64,000 nt of DNA. It comes from Lates calcarifer (Eukaryota > Chordata > Actinopteri > Centropomidae). The stretch is taken from NCBI RefSeq assembly GCF_001640805.2, contig NC_066838.1:14221632-14285631 (forward strand), read 5' to 3'. Made by a program: the position numbers and the translations under genes. Shown piece after piece: positions 39,063-50,749 of this stretch. Within the stretch, counting starts at the first letter, position 1. Each line of letters opens with the position of its first letter. Below the pieces are notes generated by a model, which worked only from the letters and a program-made list of their open reading frames with translations, was not told the origin of the DNA and made no database searches.

Positions 39063-39785
39063 GCATTGGGGGGGCCATGCATTTCACATCTAGGTCTTCA
39101 CTGGTGTCCTACCAGAATTAACGAGTCGAGTGGACATTCTCAGCCCTAAAGCAATTTAAAACTTATGTGAGAAATACGACTGGGCAGACTCGACTTTCAG
39201 CGTTAGCCTCCATGGCAATAGATGAGGACTTATTGTTGGAACTAAGACGCACAGATAACCTCTACAACAGAGCCACCTCTTCCTTCAGTCATTGTGGGCA
39301 GAAAAACAGCTATTAAATCTGTACTAACATCTTTTAGTTTGCACTAGTAGCTATAGATGCGGTTTGCTAGCTCTGACCAGTACGCTTTCTAACCATCCAA
39401 TCAAATGACATGAAAATGTTGACATTAGCGAAGGCCTGCTAGATGGCCCTCATCTCGCCAACTAGAAATCTGATTGATTAAAGGATCCACGAGACAACAG
39501 TGTCACTGCCATTCATTTTAAATTACCGGCGCCTGTACTGTTGATTCTGAAGGCCTCAAGGCAGATTTCTTTTGACTTGGCAATCTCATTGGTTAAAAGC
39601 TCTAACATAAACAGATGTTACTGGAAGCAACGCAACCAAGTGGAAACCTATGAGATAAAGAGATTGGAAACAATTTAATACATTTAGTATTAATGGAAAA
39701 AAACATATAAAAATATAATTCAGTGATTGTGACAGTGTGTAGGCCAGCAGAGAAGACCTTGCTCGCCCTGACGGCCCACCACTGG
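39063..39785. mobile_element. Non-autonomous DNA transposon (hAT-like) with long imperfect terminal inverted repeats
   Basis: The left end around cattgggggggccatgc and aggtcttcactggtgtcc matches the reverse of the right end, which reads cagtggtgggccgtcaggg then aggtcttctctgctggcc. The inverted repeats extend over about 45 bp. No exact target duplication could be found, so borders are accurate to a few bases only. No transposase frame is present. The right end (in reverse) matches a fish element that I remember with a GGTGGGCCGTCAGGGC terminus. Confidence 0.65.
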
Positions 39786-39872
39786 TTTTGTCTTTAAGCT
39801 TTTTGGATGTTGTTTATTTATTATCTCTTCCACCTTTTTCCAATTTTTGTACACAAAGGAGTGTTCAAATAA

Positions 39873-39893
39873 CCTAACCCTAACCCTAACCCT
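39873..39893. repeat. Short interstitial telomere-type repeat (CCCTAA)n
   Basis: 21 bp of perfect CCTAAC-type telomeric repeat, about 3.5 units. It lies about 90 bp to the right of the inverted-repeat transposon. Confidence 0.85.
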
Positions 39894-40985
39894 CTGTTCT
39901 TATAGAAAAAGGTAAATGTCTTCCACAAACTTAGGAAATTTGTGGCTTGTTATAAATGTAGCCAAAATAGACTTTTCCTGAAGGAAAGTTGCGATTTATT
40001 ATTTTAAAGAAATATATCTAATCATTTGCTCATTGTTTACTGACTTATTCAGTTCAGATTTCTACAACAGCTACAACAGCAGGTTTTCAGGCTGAGAAAA
40101 AAAAGCCCTAAATATCACAGAGAGATTTACATGTTTGCCTGTGGTGGAGAAGTTGTTAATCAGTAAAACTAAGATACACAAAAGGCAAAATAGCATTTTT
40201 TAGCAGGTCACCTTGTTCTTTTTTTGTTTTATTTCCTGCATGGATGCTGCTTCATCACACTGCTGCTAGATCTAATTTCTGCTCCATTAGAGAGAAAAAT
40301 AATGCAACTTACATAAATGCCACATTCAGTGGGATGTAGCCAAGGTACAAGCGACTGGTTATGTGTTCTACAGAATATTTGCCCTTGTATTTCTTGGTCA
40401 TGGTCAAACATATTGATTCACGCTTTTCTGTTGAATGGAAGTATATTGTGCTGCAGCTGGTAACAAACACATGAGAGCAAATTTCCTTGCAAGACGTCAT
40501 ACTTTAGAGCCAAACCTGAAGTTGTTTATGGCCCATTCCAGATCAAGGAGAAAAAAGAAAACAGTTTGCATGCGCTGCAGGATAAATATTGGCTGGGGAC
40601 ATCACTGTTGTGTGCCCGATGGTGAAATTCCCTGCACGTAGCAAAAAAATAAAAAAACAAACAAAAAAAACCCCCAAACCTCTCACTGACACTGTATTGC
40701 ACGTGCACACCCACAGTTACACACACACATGCAGCTCACCCTCCTTTGAAGTGCTGCATCACTAGGCTGTAATGGAATTCTATAGCTGACTGCTGACTGG
40801 AGGCTTTGGAGGAGGGGGTGAGTGGGGTGGATAGAGAAATGAATGGATGGAGAGAGAAATGAAAGGAGAGGAAGGTGGAAAGGTGGGGAAAATTGATTGG
40901 GGAGAAAAATGGTGGACTGTTTTTGGGCTCATGCTTTTGAAGAATTGCCCCCCACCCCCACGACAGCCCTCCTTGCACAATTCTG

Positions 40986-40991
<6 letters not shown>

Positions 40992-41052
<61 letters not shown>

Positions 41053-41057
41053 GTGTG
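40992..41057. repeat. Long (GT)n microsatellite
   Basis: About 24 uninterrupted GT units followed by an ATGTGTATGTGTGTG tail. It generates long CVCV and HTHT frames on both strands that should not be read as proteins. Confidence 0.95.
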
Positions 41058-41264
41058 AATACTCCTTGGGTGATGCCATCGATATTGTACCCGACACACC
41101 GAGGTACAAAGGTTCATTTTCTTCTAATGCCTGTTTTAAAAACCCCACCTTGCTCACAACCTTGAAAAAGGCTCCCTGGGGTGAGGATGTAAGTGTATGC
41201 AACCCCTCCCACCCTCCTCTTCCTTCCTCCTATTCAACCTGCGTTTTAGCAGGGGACAAGAGGG

Positions 41265-41400
41265 TACTGTAAATTACCTTTTGATTCATCCCCTTTAATT
41301 ATGCAAATCGACTTCATTATCTGCAGTGACTCTAAAGTGTTGTGGAATGTATTCATTAGTCTGCGTGTAGAGCAGCGAGAGTGTTCATTGAGAGGTACTC
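41265..41400. promoter_or_regulatory. Candidate regulatory element with a perfect octamer (POU) motif
   Basis: ATGCAAAT is present at 41301-41308, directly behind ctttaatt, giving a TTTAATTATGCAAAT composite like those bound by POU-homeodomain proteins. Nearby is tcattatctgcagtgac. The surrounding 130 bp are non-repetitive. The functional claim is inference. Confidence 0.25.
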
Positions 41401-41639
41401 AAGTGTGTACAATTTTGCATGCTCCCTTTTTTTTGTTAGAGCAAATGTACAATATCTTCAACAAGGTGTATGTGTATGTGTGCGCGCACCTGTTCGTACA
41501 ATGTGTGCTTTCGTGTTTAGATATAACTCTTTAAGTCACAGTAAAACTGAAGTTAGAGTGTGTGTGCTTAGCTTTCTTGCACTGACATATTTTTGAAATT
41601 GAGTGAAGTTGATTATGTAAGTGAGGTGTGATTATGAAG

Positions 41640-43260
41640 AGGAATTCAATCAAAGTCTTCAGATTTGATTGGGGAAGCCGCTGTGACTTCGCAAATACAG
41701 TGTGATACAGAGCTGTAAAGGGATATGGAGCCGTAGTGGACCATTAGAATCCACCCACAACTAGACAAGGAGGGAGAAAGTAATAGATACACATCTTTTA
41801 TCTGAGATCCACACATGATACTGACATGATCCTGCTCTGCTAGTCACCACAGCCAAGAGCTAATGGTTAGTGTAGTTGTATATGATGGGCAGCTTTAACT
41901 AGTCATCACCAGAACACATTTGATTAGTTAAATGTATGTTTAAATTTATATACCCAGTGTTCAAGTGCTGTTATTAAAATATTTCAGTGTTGTACAGATG
42001 AGAACAGAGGGATTTTGATATTAAAATACTCAAAAATTATTGACATTGATTGACTTGATGGCTCACAGGTAAAAACATACAGTACATACAAAATAGGGAT
42101 GCCACGGTATGGCACAGATGCTTAGCGATTACACACTTTTTACAAGCAGAGATGTGTCAGCTCAGTGTGGTGTGTGTGTGTGTGGATTGAAGCATTAGCT
42201 CCAGATGCTGCTGCCGACATCAGATAAAGTTTGCAGGTTGCTTCATTAATGCTATCAGGTTACCATTTGGTATTGGGTTTAAATCTGAAGTATTGCCAAA
42301 TAGGCCCTTTTGCTTTTCACTTTGACACCAAATCCTCTGCCATTTGTCTTGTCGGTCGGCTTTCCTCTTGTCACCTGACACGACTCTGCTCTGCTGCTAC
42401 AAGTATTTCATATTTTATCAGATTTTATCGTAGTTTTTTATTTGATGAATGTGGGCACTACTGCTGATTTGCTAAAATGAACCAAATGGGTTTTAAATCT
42501 ATAAAAGAATGAGGAAAAGACGGTGGGCAAGTTATGTAATTGGTGTGTGCTTGAACACTGGTAACACCTACTACAGAACCAGCCTTAACACAGAGTTAAA
42601 ACATTCTAGGTTAAAAAAAAAGAAGAAAAAAGTATGTATAGCTGTGCAGGGAGCAGCAAAGAGCAAATGTGTGTAGGTTTTTGAGTGCTAACACTGGAAA
42701 TTGGAATAGGTCTAGTGTTACTCAAAAGGATCCTTTGGTTCATCTTGTTTTAACTTTCAACAGCATCCAGCAGTATCAGTGTCCACGTGGTAACTCCCTA
42801 GCTGCTGTTATATTGTTCGTGGAAGTGCATGTTAACTTTGGCATAACCTACAATACAGTTACAGTGGCTGTTAACAGGCAGTGCTGCAATGCCATAACCT
42901 TTTAATGCACATATATAAATTCAGTTGCATTTTTGTGCACTTGCTCATTTGAGTCCATAAAACTTTGCTCAGTGACAAACACAGCCACATTCTTTGGTTG
43001 AACCTATGTTTAGAACAGAAACTCTCCTGAGTTTTGGATTCAGCACAAACTGTATGTGACTGTAATTATGCAAAAGAGTCATTAACTTAATAAACAGTGT
43101 CTGTAAACAACAGCACAAGACACAGTTCTTTCCTTCCTCCTTTCTTTCTCTCTCTCTCTCTCTCATTCTCTCTTTGTTATTTCACTCCCACTGTCTCTCT
43201 ATCCATTACTTCTCTCCCTTTATCCCCCTCCAAATTTAACACAGGGGTCTTTCAGTCTTG
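41640..43260. other. Gene-poor sequence with a possible hAT-like fragment
   Basis: The start tagggatgccacggtatgg near 42093 and downstream gaagtattgccaaatagg and cttttgcttttcactttg resemble parts of fish hAT elements, but I cannot find a matching right end. A (CT)n run lies at 43147-43165. No exon was recognised. Confidence 0.3.
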
Positions 43261-43279
43261 GTGATGAGCGTCTGATTTT

Positions 43280-43510
43280 GAGAGAAGCGTCTGAAGTTGA
43301 GAGAAGAAAACATCCGCACCATCTCAATAGCTGAATAAACAGCTGATGGCGCAGCAAGGGAGCTGAATGGGTTTAATGAGTAGACTACAGCAGTGTGACC
43401 CAGTTCCAGTTTCTAGACTGTCACTAAGCTGCCTACAGAAACCGAAACTGACAATAACGATCATCAGCAACAAGTCTCATTAATTACAGTGGTGACACTC
43501 ACGGTCTCCA
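43280..43510. promoter_or_regulatory. Candidate conserved non-coding element
   Basis: Non-repetitive, moderately GC-rich sequence (catccgcaccatctc, acagctgatggcgcagc, acgatcatcagcaac, ctcattaattacagtg). No coding potential that I recognise. Confidence 0.2.
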
Positions 43511-43899
43511 TTCTCAAAATCGACCCAAACAAACTCCCCTGTGTCTGCTGTGTGTGTGTTGGATATCTCTCTCAATCGTTGTCCCAGTCTCCCACTAATC
43601 TCCTCTGCTTCCCCTCATCCCCTATCTCTTCCATGTTCTGTAATGCTCGTACTCTGACTTGGCATCATCCCACCCTCACATCCTCATCGCTCAGCACTAA
43701 ATGTCAACAACTGAATATTCATCACAAGGCTGACACCCCTCCCCTCTGTCTCTCTAAATCTCATCCCAGACAGGGGATCTTTTTTTTCTTCTTTTTTTGT
43801 TGCTCTCCCTGCACAGACTGATTAGCAACAGATTTGAATATTACCAATTACCAATATTAGAAAAGTAATTTCCCGCAATATTCTGCTTCTCCACCCTCC

Positions 43900-45480
43900 C
43901 AGCACTTCAAAGAGATCAGAGAGCTTTCTGCTTGTTTACCTAATTTCAAGGCGTACAGCAGATTTTCTGTAACAGCATTTTACAATTCCTTGGTTTCACT
44001 TCTTTCTGGTAGTCAAAGTGTAAAACTAGTGTGCCACATACCTACTATTTAAACACAAAATACTGACGATCTTTGAAATGAAAATTTGTGAAGTGGTATG
44101 CAAATGGTGAGATATATAATGGCAGAAATATACATATTTCATAAATTAAATACTGAAGAAGTGCCCCACAACAGAAAAGAAAGCTTATTTTCTCACCTAT
44201 GGTTCACAGCATGACCAGTAACCCTTCTCTATTATAAGTCCACCATAGTGGTAGCATCATAATTTACTACATAAGCTTACACAGCAAACCAACACCCAGC
44301 TGGGAATTCACTACTGCCGAGTCACCCCGGAGGCATACAGTACAAGGACTTGTCCGCCAGACTCAATCTGAGAAGGCAACAGCAAAAATTGGGGTGACCA
44401 AACTATAACTGACAGGTCATCTGTGGCCCAACACCCTTATGGAAACCCTTGGGTTATGGCTGTAAGTTATTTTAAAGCTATTTTTGCTACTCTATAAGAG
44501 TAGTTACAAGTTTGACTGGTGAGTGTCACCAGCCCTAAAGGAGTCTTCTTTTCCTGTTTACCAAAGATGCCTTGTCATTCCCATAGAAAAGATGTGACAG
44601 CAGCAGTAAATTAAAGAAATTGGCAGCATTTGTTTAATTTGCAAACGGTCAATCACTTTTAAGAAGGGATATAATGTTAGAAGACATTTTGAAACCAAAC
44701 ATGAGTCTTGATGAAGAGACAGGAGAAGGTCAGATAGTTTGCAGTCCAGACAACTCTAATGTTTCAAATCTGTACTACAGGACACATGACACCACTTTTC
44801 TCATTACAAGTGCTGTTAACTGATGGGTGAAATTTGTAATACCTTACTTGGTGTAAAGCAAATATTAAGCACACAGCTGACTCATTTCTAAGTATTTTTG
44901 CTATTGCTACATAGTCAATGTTAGCATCAATAGCTGTTTACTGTATACTTACAGGCCAGAGGAAATGTTGCAAGTTCAGCATCAAACTCCCTTGACTTGT
45001 CAAGAGCGCCAGTTTTGCCTCTAGTTCTAAAACTTCTTTTCCTCTACTGAAGTTAGCATGCTAACCAGCTAGCCCCGGCCACTTGTCACTGTAGTGTCCA
45101 CTTTGCCCTGAAGAAAAAGTGCTGCTCAGCAGTGCAGGGGTTATTCTAACCTCTTATATTGCAAGAAATCACGTTGGGTGGCAGAGAAAACCAAATTATC
45201 CCTTCAATAATATTCCCAGACTCTATTTCATATCTGGTTCCAAATTATGAAAAGTTTAGACACCTCTGCTTTATAAAGAATAGATGACTATTATCGAGGC
45301 TGCACGGAGACGATGGGTAAATGCAGGTTGTATACTATAGAACAATTAGTTCACTGTCTGGGTGATATTAAACTAGAATGCATTCGCTGAGAATTGATTG
45401 AAATTGAATTGATTGAAATCTGCAGACAAACCAATCTGAATGCAATGAGCAACTAGCGTATTTTGACTGGGTGAGCAGCT
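43900..45480. other. Gene-poor sequence with small repeat-like words
   Basis: No exon. gttagcatgctaaccagct near 45052-45072 resembles a word common in fish repeats, but too little matches to define an element. Confidence 0.4.
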
Positions 45481-45489
45481 GACAATAGT

Positions 45490-46131
45490 GGAGGAAACAT
45501 CTGGATACTTTACTTGAGTAAAAGCACTTATAATACACTGTGAAAATACTTAATTACAAGTAAAAGTAATGCATTGAAAAGACTACTTCTGGAAAAGTAG
45601 ACTTATATATAGTATATATATAGTATATAATCAGCAAAATATATTTAGGTATTGAAATTAAAAATAATCAATGTAGAAAAGAAAATCCTGAGACTGTCAT
45701 AGTATTATATAGCATATAATTAGATTATCATTACTGATGCATTAAGCTCGAGCTAGTTTTTAATTATTCTATGTGAGGCTGCAACTAAATGACTGTTTTC
45801 ATTATGCATTCATCAGCTGGTTCTTTTCTTGATTAGAAACTTAGAAATAGAGAAAAATTGTGAGAAATGCGCAACACAGTTGTCTTGTTTTGTCAGCCAA
45901 CTCTTCTGTAATTGTCATTGAATTTTCTGTCAATTGACAAATTGATTAATCAACTAGTGGCTTCAGCTCTAATTTTATGTACTGTCAAGTAGTTTAATCT
46001 ATAACAAAATATCACATTTTATAAGCTCTTTATATGATTTGTTTGTAAATATAGCTGTGACATGAAAAGATATTCAAATATACTGCAAGTACCTAAAGTT
46101 GCCTTAGTAAATGTACTTAGTTGTATTCTAC
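45490..46131. mobile_element. Second composite of the AAGTAAAAGTA repeat family
   Basis: The left end is agtggaggaaacatctgg with tactttacttgagtaaaag; the right end, ccttagtaaatgtacttag and tattctaccagta, is its approximate inverse, so the element has terminal inverted repeats. Between are acactgtgaaaatactt and attacaagtaaaagtaatg. An ATTAATCG-family copy sits inside it at 45774-45971. It corresponds to the composite at 36327-37785 without the 831-bp hAT insertion. Confidence 0.7.
45774..45971 (+). repeat. Teleost ATTAATCG-family repeat, copy 4, inside the second composite
   Basis: It starts gaggctgcaactaaatgac, contains gttgtcttgttttgtcag, and ends gattaatcaactagtggc then ttcagctcta. Internally deleted relative to copy 1. 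Confidence 0.7.
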
Positions 46132-46449
46132 CAGTAAAGATTCTAAAACAATTTTGGTTGATAATTTTAGAGAAACTTGAGAAACGGTCGCCATGGTGAG
46201 AGGTGCATTCTGCAGCTGTAGGAAGGATTCATATTGATGTCTCAGTGAAAGAGAGCACTTGCCAGTCATCTGTTGTACAGCACAGGTGTCAGTTGTCTGT
46301 GCTTTGGAAATGCCTCTTGAGCCGTGTCTGACCACAATAAAAGAAATGTGTGGGTTGGCTTCGTGAGGCTGTTTGTCTCCCTGTGGACAGAATGTGTCAA
46401 CAGCCTGCTAGTGAGCCTAGATGTCATGGATATGAATACCACACAGACA

Positions 46450-46450
<1 letters not shown>

Positions 46451-46480
<30 letters not shown>
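46451..46480. repeat. (AC)n microsatellite
   Basis: 15 AC units. A shorter CA run follows at about 46767-46781. Confidence 0.95.
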
Positions 46481-46482
<2 letters not shown>

Positions 46483-47733
46483 TATGCAGCAGGTATAGAA
46501 GACAGGTCATGTTATCTGTGTGAGTCATCGGTGCAGCCTTAATCACTGTGACTCTCATTTAACGGGCTGAGCGGCTCATGGGGAATAGAAAAGGAAGCAC
46601 ACACCTCCTTTCATGCTTCCCTTGACATGAATGACACAGTCAGGGTTGGGGTTATCTACTGTTGTGTGTGTGCAAGTGTGGATATCAGGAAGTGTGTTTG
46701 AGCAAAGTGACAGGCTGAGACCGCCATGTAACGAACTCCTTGGGCCTTTGCTTCTTATCAGTCTCTCACACACACACACACTCTTCTTTCTTGTATGCTA
46801 TCCACCTTGCACACACAGTGACACACACACGAACACAGCTGAATTATGTCACGCCGATCTGTTGAGTTCATTTGTAACCTGCTCAGATCTGCTCTGTTCT
46901 CCAAGTCTCACGACAGAAGCCACATTATTTTTAGGCCATCATTTCAGCACTAGCATCACAGGACTCCACCTCCATTATTTGTGTCTTTCCACTTCCCTTT
47001 CTCTTTCCTAGCAGTCCTCTCATGTCTTTATCTAAGTGTCAGGATCAGATGAATCAGACAAGAAAAGAGTTATGGCTTTGTGCCTGCAAACCACACCACC
47101 AGTTCACTGATGTATAGTTGGCATGGATATGTTTCAGGACTATATGTTTGTTTTTAGGACACAAGGCGGAGAAAGCCTTGTGGTACACTTTGTCACTTTC
47201 TGGCTCTGTTTACATTTAATGAATGCACATGAAGTTGAGGTTAAGGTGTGTACACGTAGAGACCATATTTATTTGACTAGTGAAGTGCCCGTTCAAAATG
47301 TGCCCCCTTAGTAAGGGCTGATTGCTTAACTGTGCCCTTGGGTCTATGCATTCAAACAACTTGGTTTGCGAATAAAAAGCACAGTAAATACAGCATACAC
47401 AATGAGAGCTGTGAAAAATCCAATGCACAACACAATGTAGCATTAAGTCTACACTGAAAGGTCTTTTTTGCAAAATTTTTTTTACAGCATTACACATTGA
47501 AATCGTGGATCTTTTTGGGTTCCAAATTTCTTAAAATACTGGCATGTACAAAAGTGATGTTTGAAACTATCTCAAAAAATCAGATCATCCAAAAGACTTC
47601 ACAGTCCAACACTGACTGACATTCCTTCATCTATAGTTAGGTAGGTAGTAGTAGTAGTAGTAACCATTTGTGTGGGTTTTGTATTTCCAGATAGAGACAA
47701 TGGCTTTGCTTTACACACATAGCAGGTACATAG

Positions 47734-47985
47734 GGCGGGGCGGCTATGGATCAGAAGGATCAGAGGGTTGACAGTTTGATCCCCGGCTCCTCCTCCTGTG
47801 TGCATGTCAGTGTTCTTTGGCAAGACACTGAACCGTTAATTGCTCCTAATGGTCAGGCCAGTGCCTTGCATGGTAGCTGGCTGCTATTTGTGTATGAGTG
47901 TAATGTGTGCATGGGTGAATAAGAGACAAATCGTTAAGTACTTTGGATAAAAATGCAATGTAAATGCAGTCCATTTAGTGCCATT
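47734..47985 (+). mobile_element. tRNA-derived SINE copy with target-site duplication
   Basis: The element has a tRNA-like head (gggcggctatggatcag resembling an A box, gtttgatccc a B box), a conserved body (ggcaagacactgaacc, gctcctaatgg) and the typical 3' tail atgcagtccatttagtgcc. TACATAG occurs directly before the element (47727-47733) and directly after it (47986-47992), consistent with a 7-bp duplication. It is not a functional tRNA gene, because the cloverleaf stems are degenerate. Confidence 0.75.
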
Positions 47986-48063
47986 TACATAGACAGATGT
48001 TAGTACACTGTGGCCAAACTCTAACCGTAATACCACAACACTATTCACACTTTATGCATCAGT

Positions 48064-48339
48064 CACTAGAATCACACTCAGTAGAGTGCATACCTCTGCC
48101 AAGGCCAGAATGTTGAAAAATGCCCTCTCTGGCAGTGTTAAGGAAAGTATTTTTAAAAATTCCTGGATCTGCCCCTTTATCCAGATCAGCACCAAAATTT
48201 AATGGGTATTTTTCTGGTCCTTGTCCCATCATTCCATAATGTTTGGTGCAAATAGGTTCTGTACTTTTTGCATAATCCTGCTGACAAGCAAACAAACAAA
48301 CAAACAAACAAACACAGGTGAAAACATAACCTTCTTGTC
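48064..48339 (-). repeat. Teleost GCGGAGGT-family interspersed repeat, reverse orientation
   Basis: It contains in order gtgcatacctctgccaagg, aattcctggatctgcccc, ccagatcagcaccaaaatt, ccttgtcccatcattcc, gcataatcctgctgacaag, a (CAAA)n array at 48286-48314 and aaaacataaccttcttg. This is the reverse of a repeat that I know from many fish, which begins with an ATAACCTCC...GCGGAGGT end. A poly(A) run follows at 48341-48358. Confidence 0.7.
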
Positions 48340-48576
48340 TAAAAAAAAAAAAAAAAAACTCCAGAAACATTTAATGTGTTATTGGACAGCACTGCTGTTT
48401 ATTTGCAGTCTTGTCAATTATAACCATGAAACAATCTCTCTCCCTCAAGTTTTCACCTGTATTTTAATTTAATTGAAAATCAACAAAATCAACCAGACAT
48501 CCTGACTGCTCCTTCTTTCACTTAAAAATGACAAACCAATTTAGTAAAGGTCATCATAATTTAACAAACCTGTTTA

Positions 48577-49053
48577 TTAAATTGCAGAAACATTGTGAAT
48601 CTTAACTATATCTGGCCTAGCTAAGATATCAGCTTGCTCTAGAAATCCTGTCTGAGTTATGATATTTGGTTTCTTAAAAAAGTCTGGATCACTTGAGTGA
48701 CAGCATAAAATCCTGAAATCTCTGTGTGTATAAACCTCTCCACTGTCATTGACAATCCCGATTTTATTTGTAGAGAAACTGTTAATACTTATTATTTTAC
48801 CATTTCTAAGTCTCCCTGCCAGTAATATGTAGCCATGGTCAGCTGTGATAGCTGAGCACTGAGCTGAGCAAACAGTGACTAAACAATAACTTACAAGATT
48901 TATTTTGTTCAAAGCTGTCTTGGAAATAAGAGGAAATCCTTGGAGTTTGTCATAGCTGTTCATTTTCTCATCTGTGTCAACTGGCACTGTGCTGTATATT
49001 ATGAATAGCAACACTGTTGGCACATGATGCATCACACATTTCAAATAAATCAT
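48577..49053 (-). CDS. Hypothetical orphan ORF, 158 codons, unknown function
   Basis: This minus-strand frame runs 158 codons from ATG to TAA. It is not explained by a microsatellite or by any repeat I recognise. The start is hydrophobic (HHVPTVLLFIIYSTVPV, about residues 8-24), like a signal peptide or anchor, followed by a polar region with six cysteines. About 45-65 nt upstream lies a T-tract ending in TAAG that could be a 3' splice acceptor. The stop codon overlaps an AATAAA hexamer. I recognise no family. Chance is a serious alternative: with the AT-rich stop frequency, a frame this long is expected roughly once in a few windows of this size. Confidence 0.2.
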   Translation of the reverse strand: MIYLKCVMHHVPTVLLFIIYSTVPVDTDEKMNSYDKLQGFPLISKTALNKINLVSYCLVTVCSAQCSAITADHGYILLAGRLRNGKIISINSFSTNKIGIVNDSGEVYTHRDFRILCCHSSDPDFFKKPNIITQTGFLEQADILARPDIVKIHNVSAI

Positions 49054-50740
49054 TGCGTTTAATATTCATGCTTGTCAACCACTTCACATTATCTGCATTT
49101 TTCTTAGAAAAAAAAAAAAGATGTGCCTGTCCTTTTAATTGTCTCCAAATCATGTGGATTGTTAGTCATTATAATTAGTATAACTATTATATTCAAACAT
49201 TAAATAATAGAATTGTTGTTAATTGTAACATAATTTGTCAAGTTAAGTTTATTTGTGTCAGCTAGCTTCACAGGCGTACAGCAGTTACCAAACCAGCCTT
49301 TAAGAATAAGAGTGAGAGTGAGAAAAATTCCCCAAACTCTCAGGAAAATGCATTAAAGAGGTGCAAAGGGAGCTATCTATGGCACAATACAAGAGTCTTG
49401 GCTCTTGGCTGGTACATCTAAGTGAAGCACAGCCACTGTTATCACAGTCAGCTCACCTGTGTTTGACAAGTCAGAATGTCCACCGTGAGAAAGTCCTATT
49501 AACATACTGTACATACAAAGTTCAAGAATAGGATTATAGGATTAAGTCCAATATTGATTTAGTAGCGCCAGTATAATAAGTGCACAAGATAAGTCCAGTG
49601 AATATAAATCAGAGAAAAAAAAGTTAAAAATCATGGATTAGGTGGGTGGACGGGGTAGTATTGATGTGAAAGCGGGCTCACAAAAAGAGGAGAAGAAGAG
49701 GAGAGTGGCATGGGTATCTGAAAACGCAAGGATGTGACCTCTTTGAACAGGAGGATCCAGGAGGGCTTTGGGTTCATCATAGCTACATAAATATAAAACA
49801 AAAATGCTATTTCAGCCAGAATCCTGCAGAGAATCTTCATTGGTTAGAGGACCCTGAATGTAGCAGACTGATCTGAAATGCTGGACAGGTGCTGATACTG
49901 ACCTTATTAAGGTATATGATATGAAAGTATACCGTATGACCAATACAGTGTCAATGTAATTATTAAATTCAGTATTTTCAGTTAGGGTTAGGGTTGTATT
50001 CATTCAGTCACAAAAGGAAGTTAACGTAATCCCTGTTAAGATTGAGCCAGACAGGAGAGAGAGCATAAAAGTATGATCACTTCAGAATTTCTTAACATTA
50101 GAAATCACAGCTTAAAAAGAAATCAGTATTAATTGTTCAGTCCTGCTGTGTTTTAAATTGCTAATACCTGCAGGTTATAAACAGTAAACAGCTCCTGCTG
50201 TTGTAAAAAAAATTGACAAAAGAATTAGACAAAACAGGTTGAGTATATTTTCTGGATCTATCTCCTGAAATGCATTGTTATTTTCACCAGGATTTCAGGA
50301 GGTTATTGCAGTGGAGGCATCTAAAATAAAGGCCACCCTTGCTAACGTCAAAGGAAAGGCAACACTTACCTCTATTAACCAACTGCCTGGGTATAATCCT
50401 GGTTATTCTTTGTCCAACAAATAGATGTTCTCCTGTTTTTGTCCTGCCTTGTTTGTTATACCCATTTTTATGTCCTGCCACTGTGGTACAGGGCACCGAG
50501 GACATTATGTTGTATGGTTGCATTTTTGACTCTTATAATTAAAGGATGAGCATGTCAGAGAGATTGTGATGAGACAATTGGCAATCCAAGGTACTCTTGT
50601 TGGAAATAGTAGCAGTTTAATATTGGAGTGTATCAGCTGCCTGTTGGAAAACTAAATGATCTCACTGATTATTATGGCAGTTACACAGAAGTCATGTCAA
50701 GTCATTAATGTTGTTACAAATAAATAAAATGGCTGAGATT
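49054..50740. other. Gene-poor sequence
   Basis: No exon or firmly recognised transposon. A 15-bp telomere-type GTTAGGGTTAGGGTT lies at 49981-49995. The remainder is AT-rich. Confidence 0.5.
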
Positions 50741-50749
50741 TTAAATGAG

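Noticed and set aside
40780..41272. Two ORFs of about 140 codons on opposite strands
   Set aside because: Both are produced by the (GT)n array (CVCV and HTHT runs) and the flanking G/C-rich simple sequence.
42093..42470. Complete hAT element
   Set aside because: Only a left-end-like word and some interior similarity are seen. No matching right inverted repeat or target duplication was found.
47734..47810. tRNA gene
   Set aside because: The A- and B-box-like words belong to a SINE head. The stems do not pair, and the body and tail of the SINE follow with target duplications outside.
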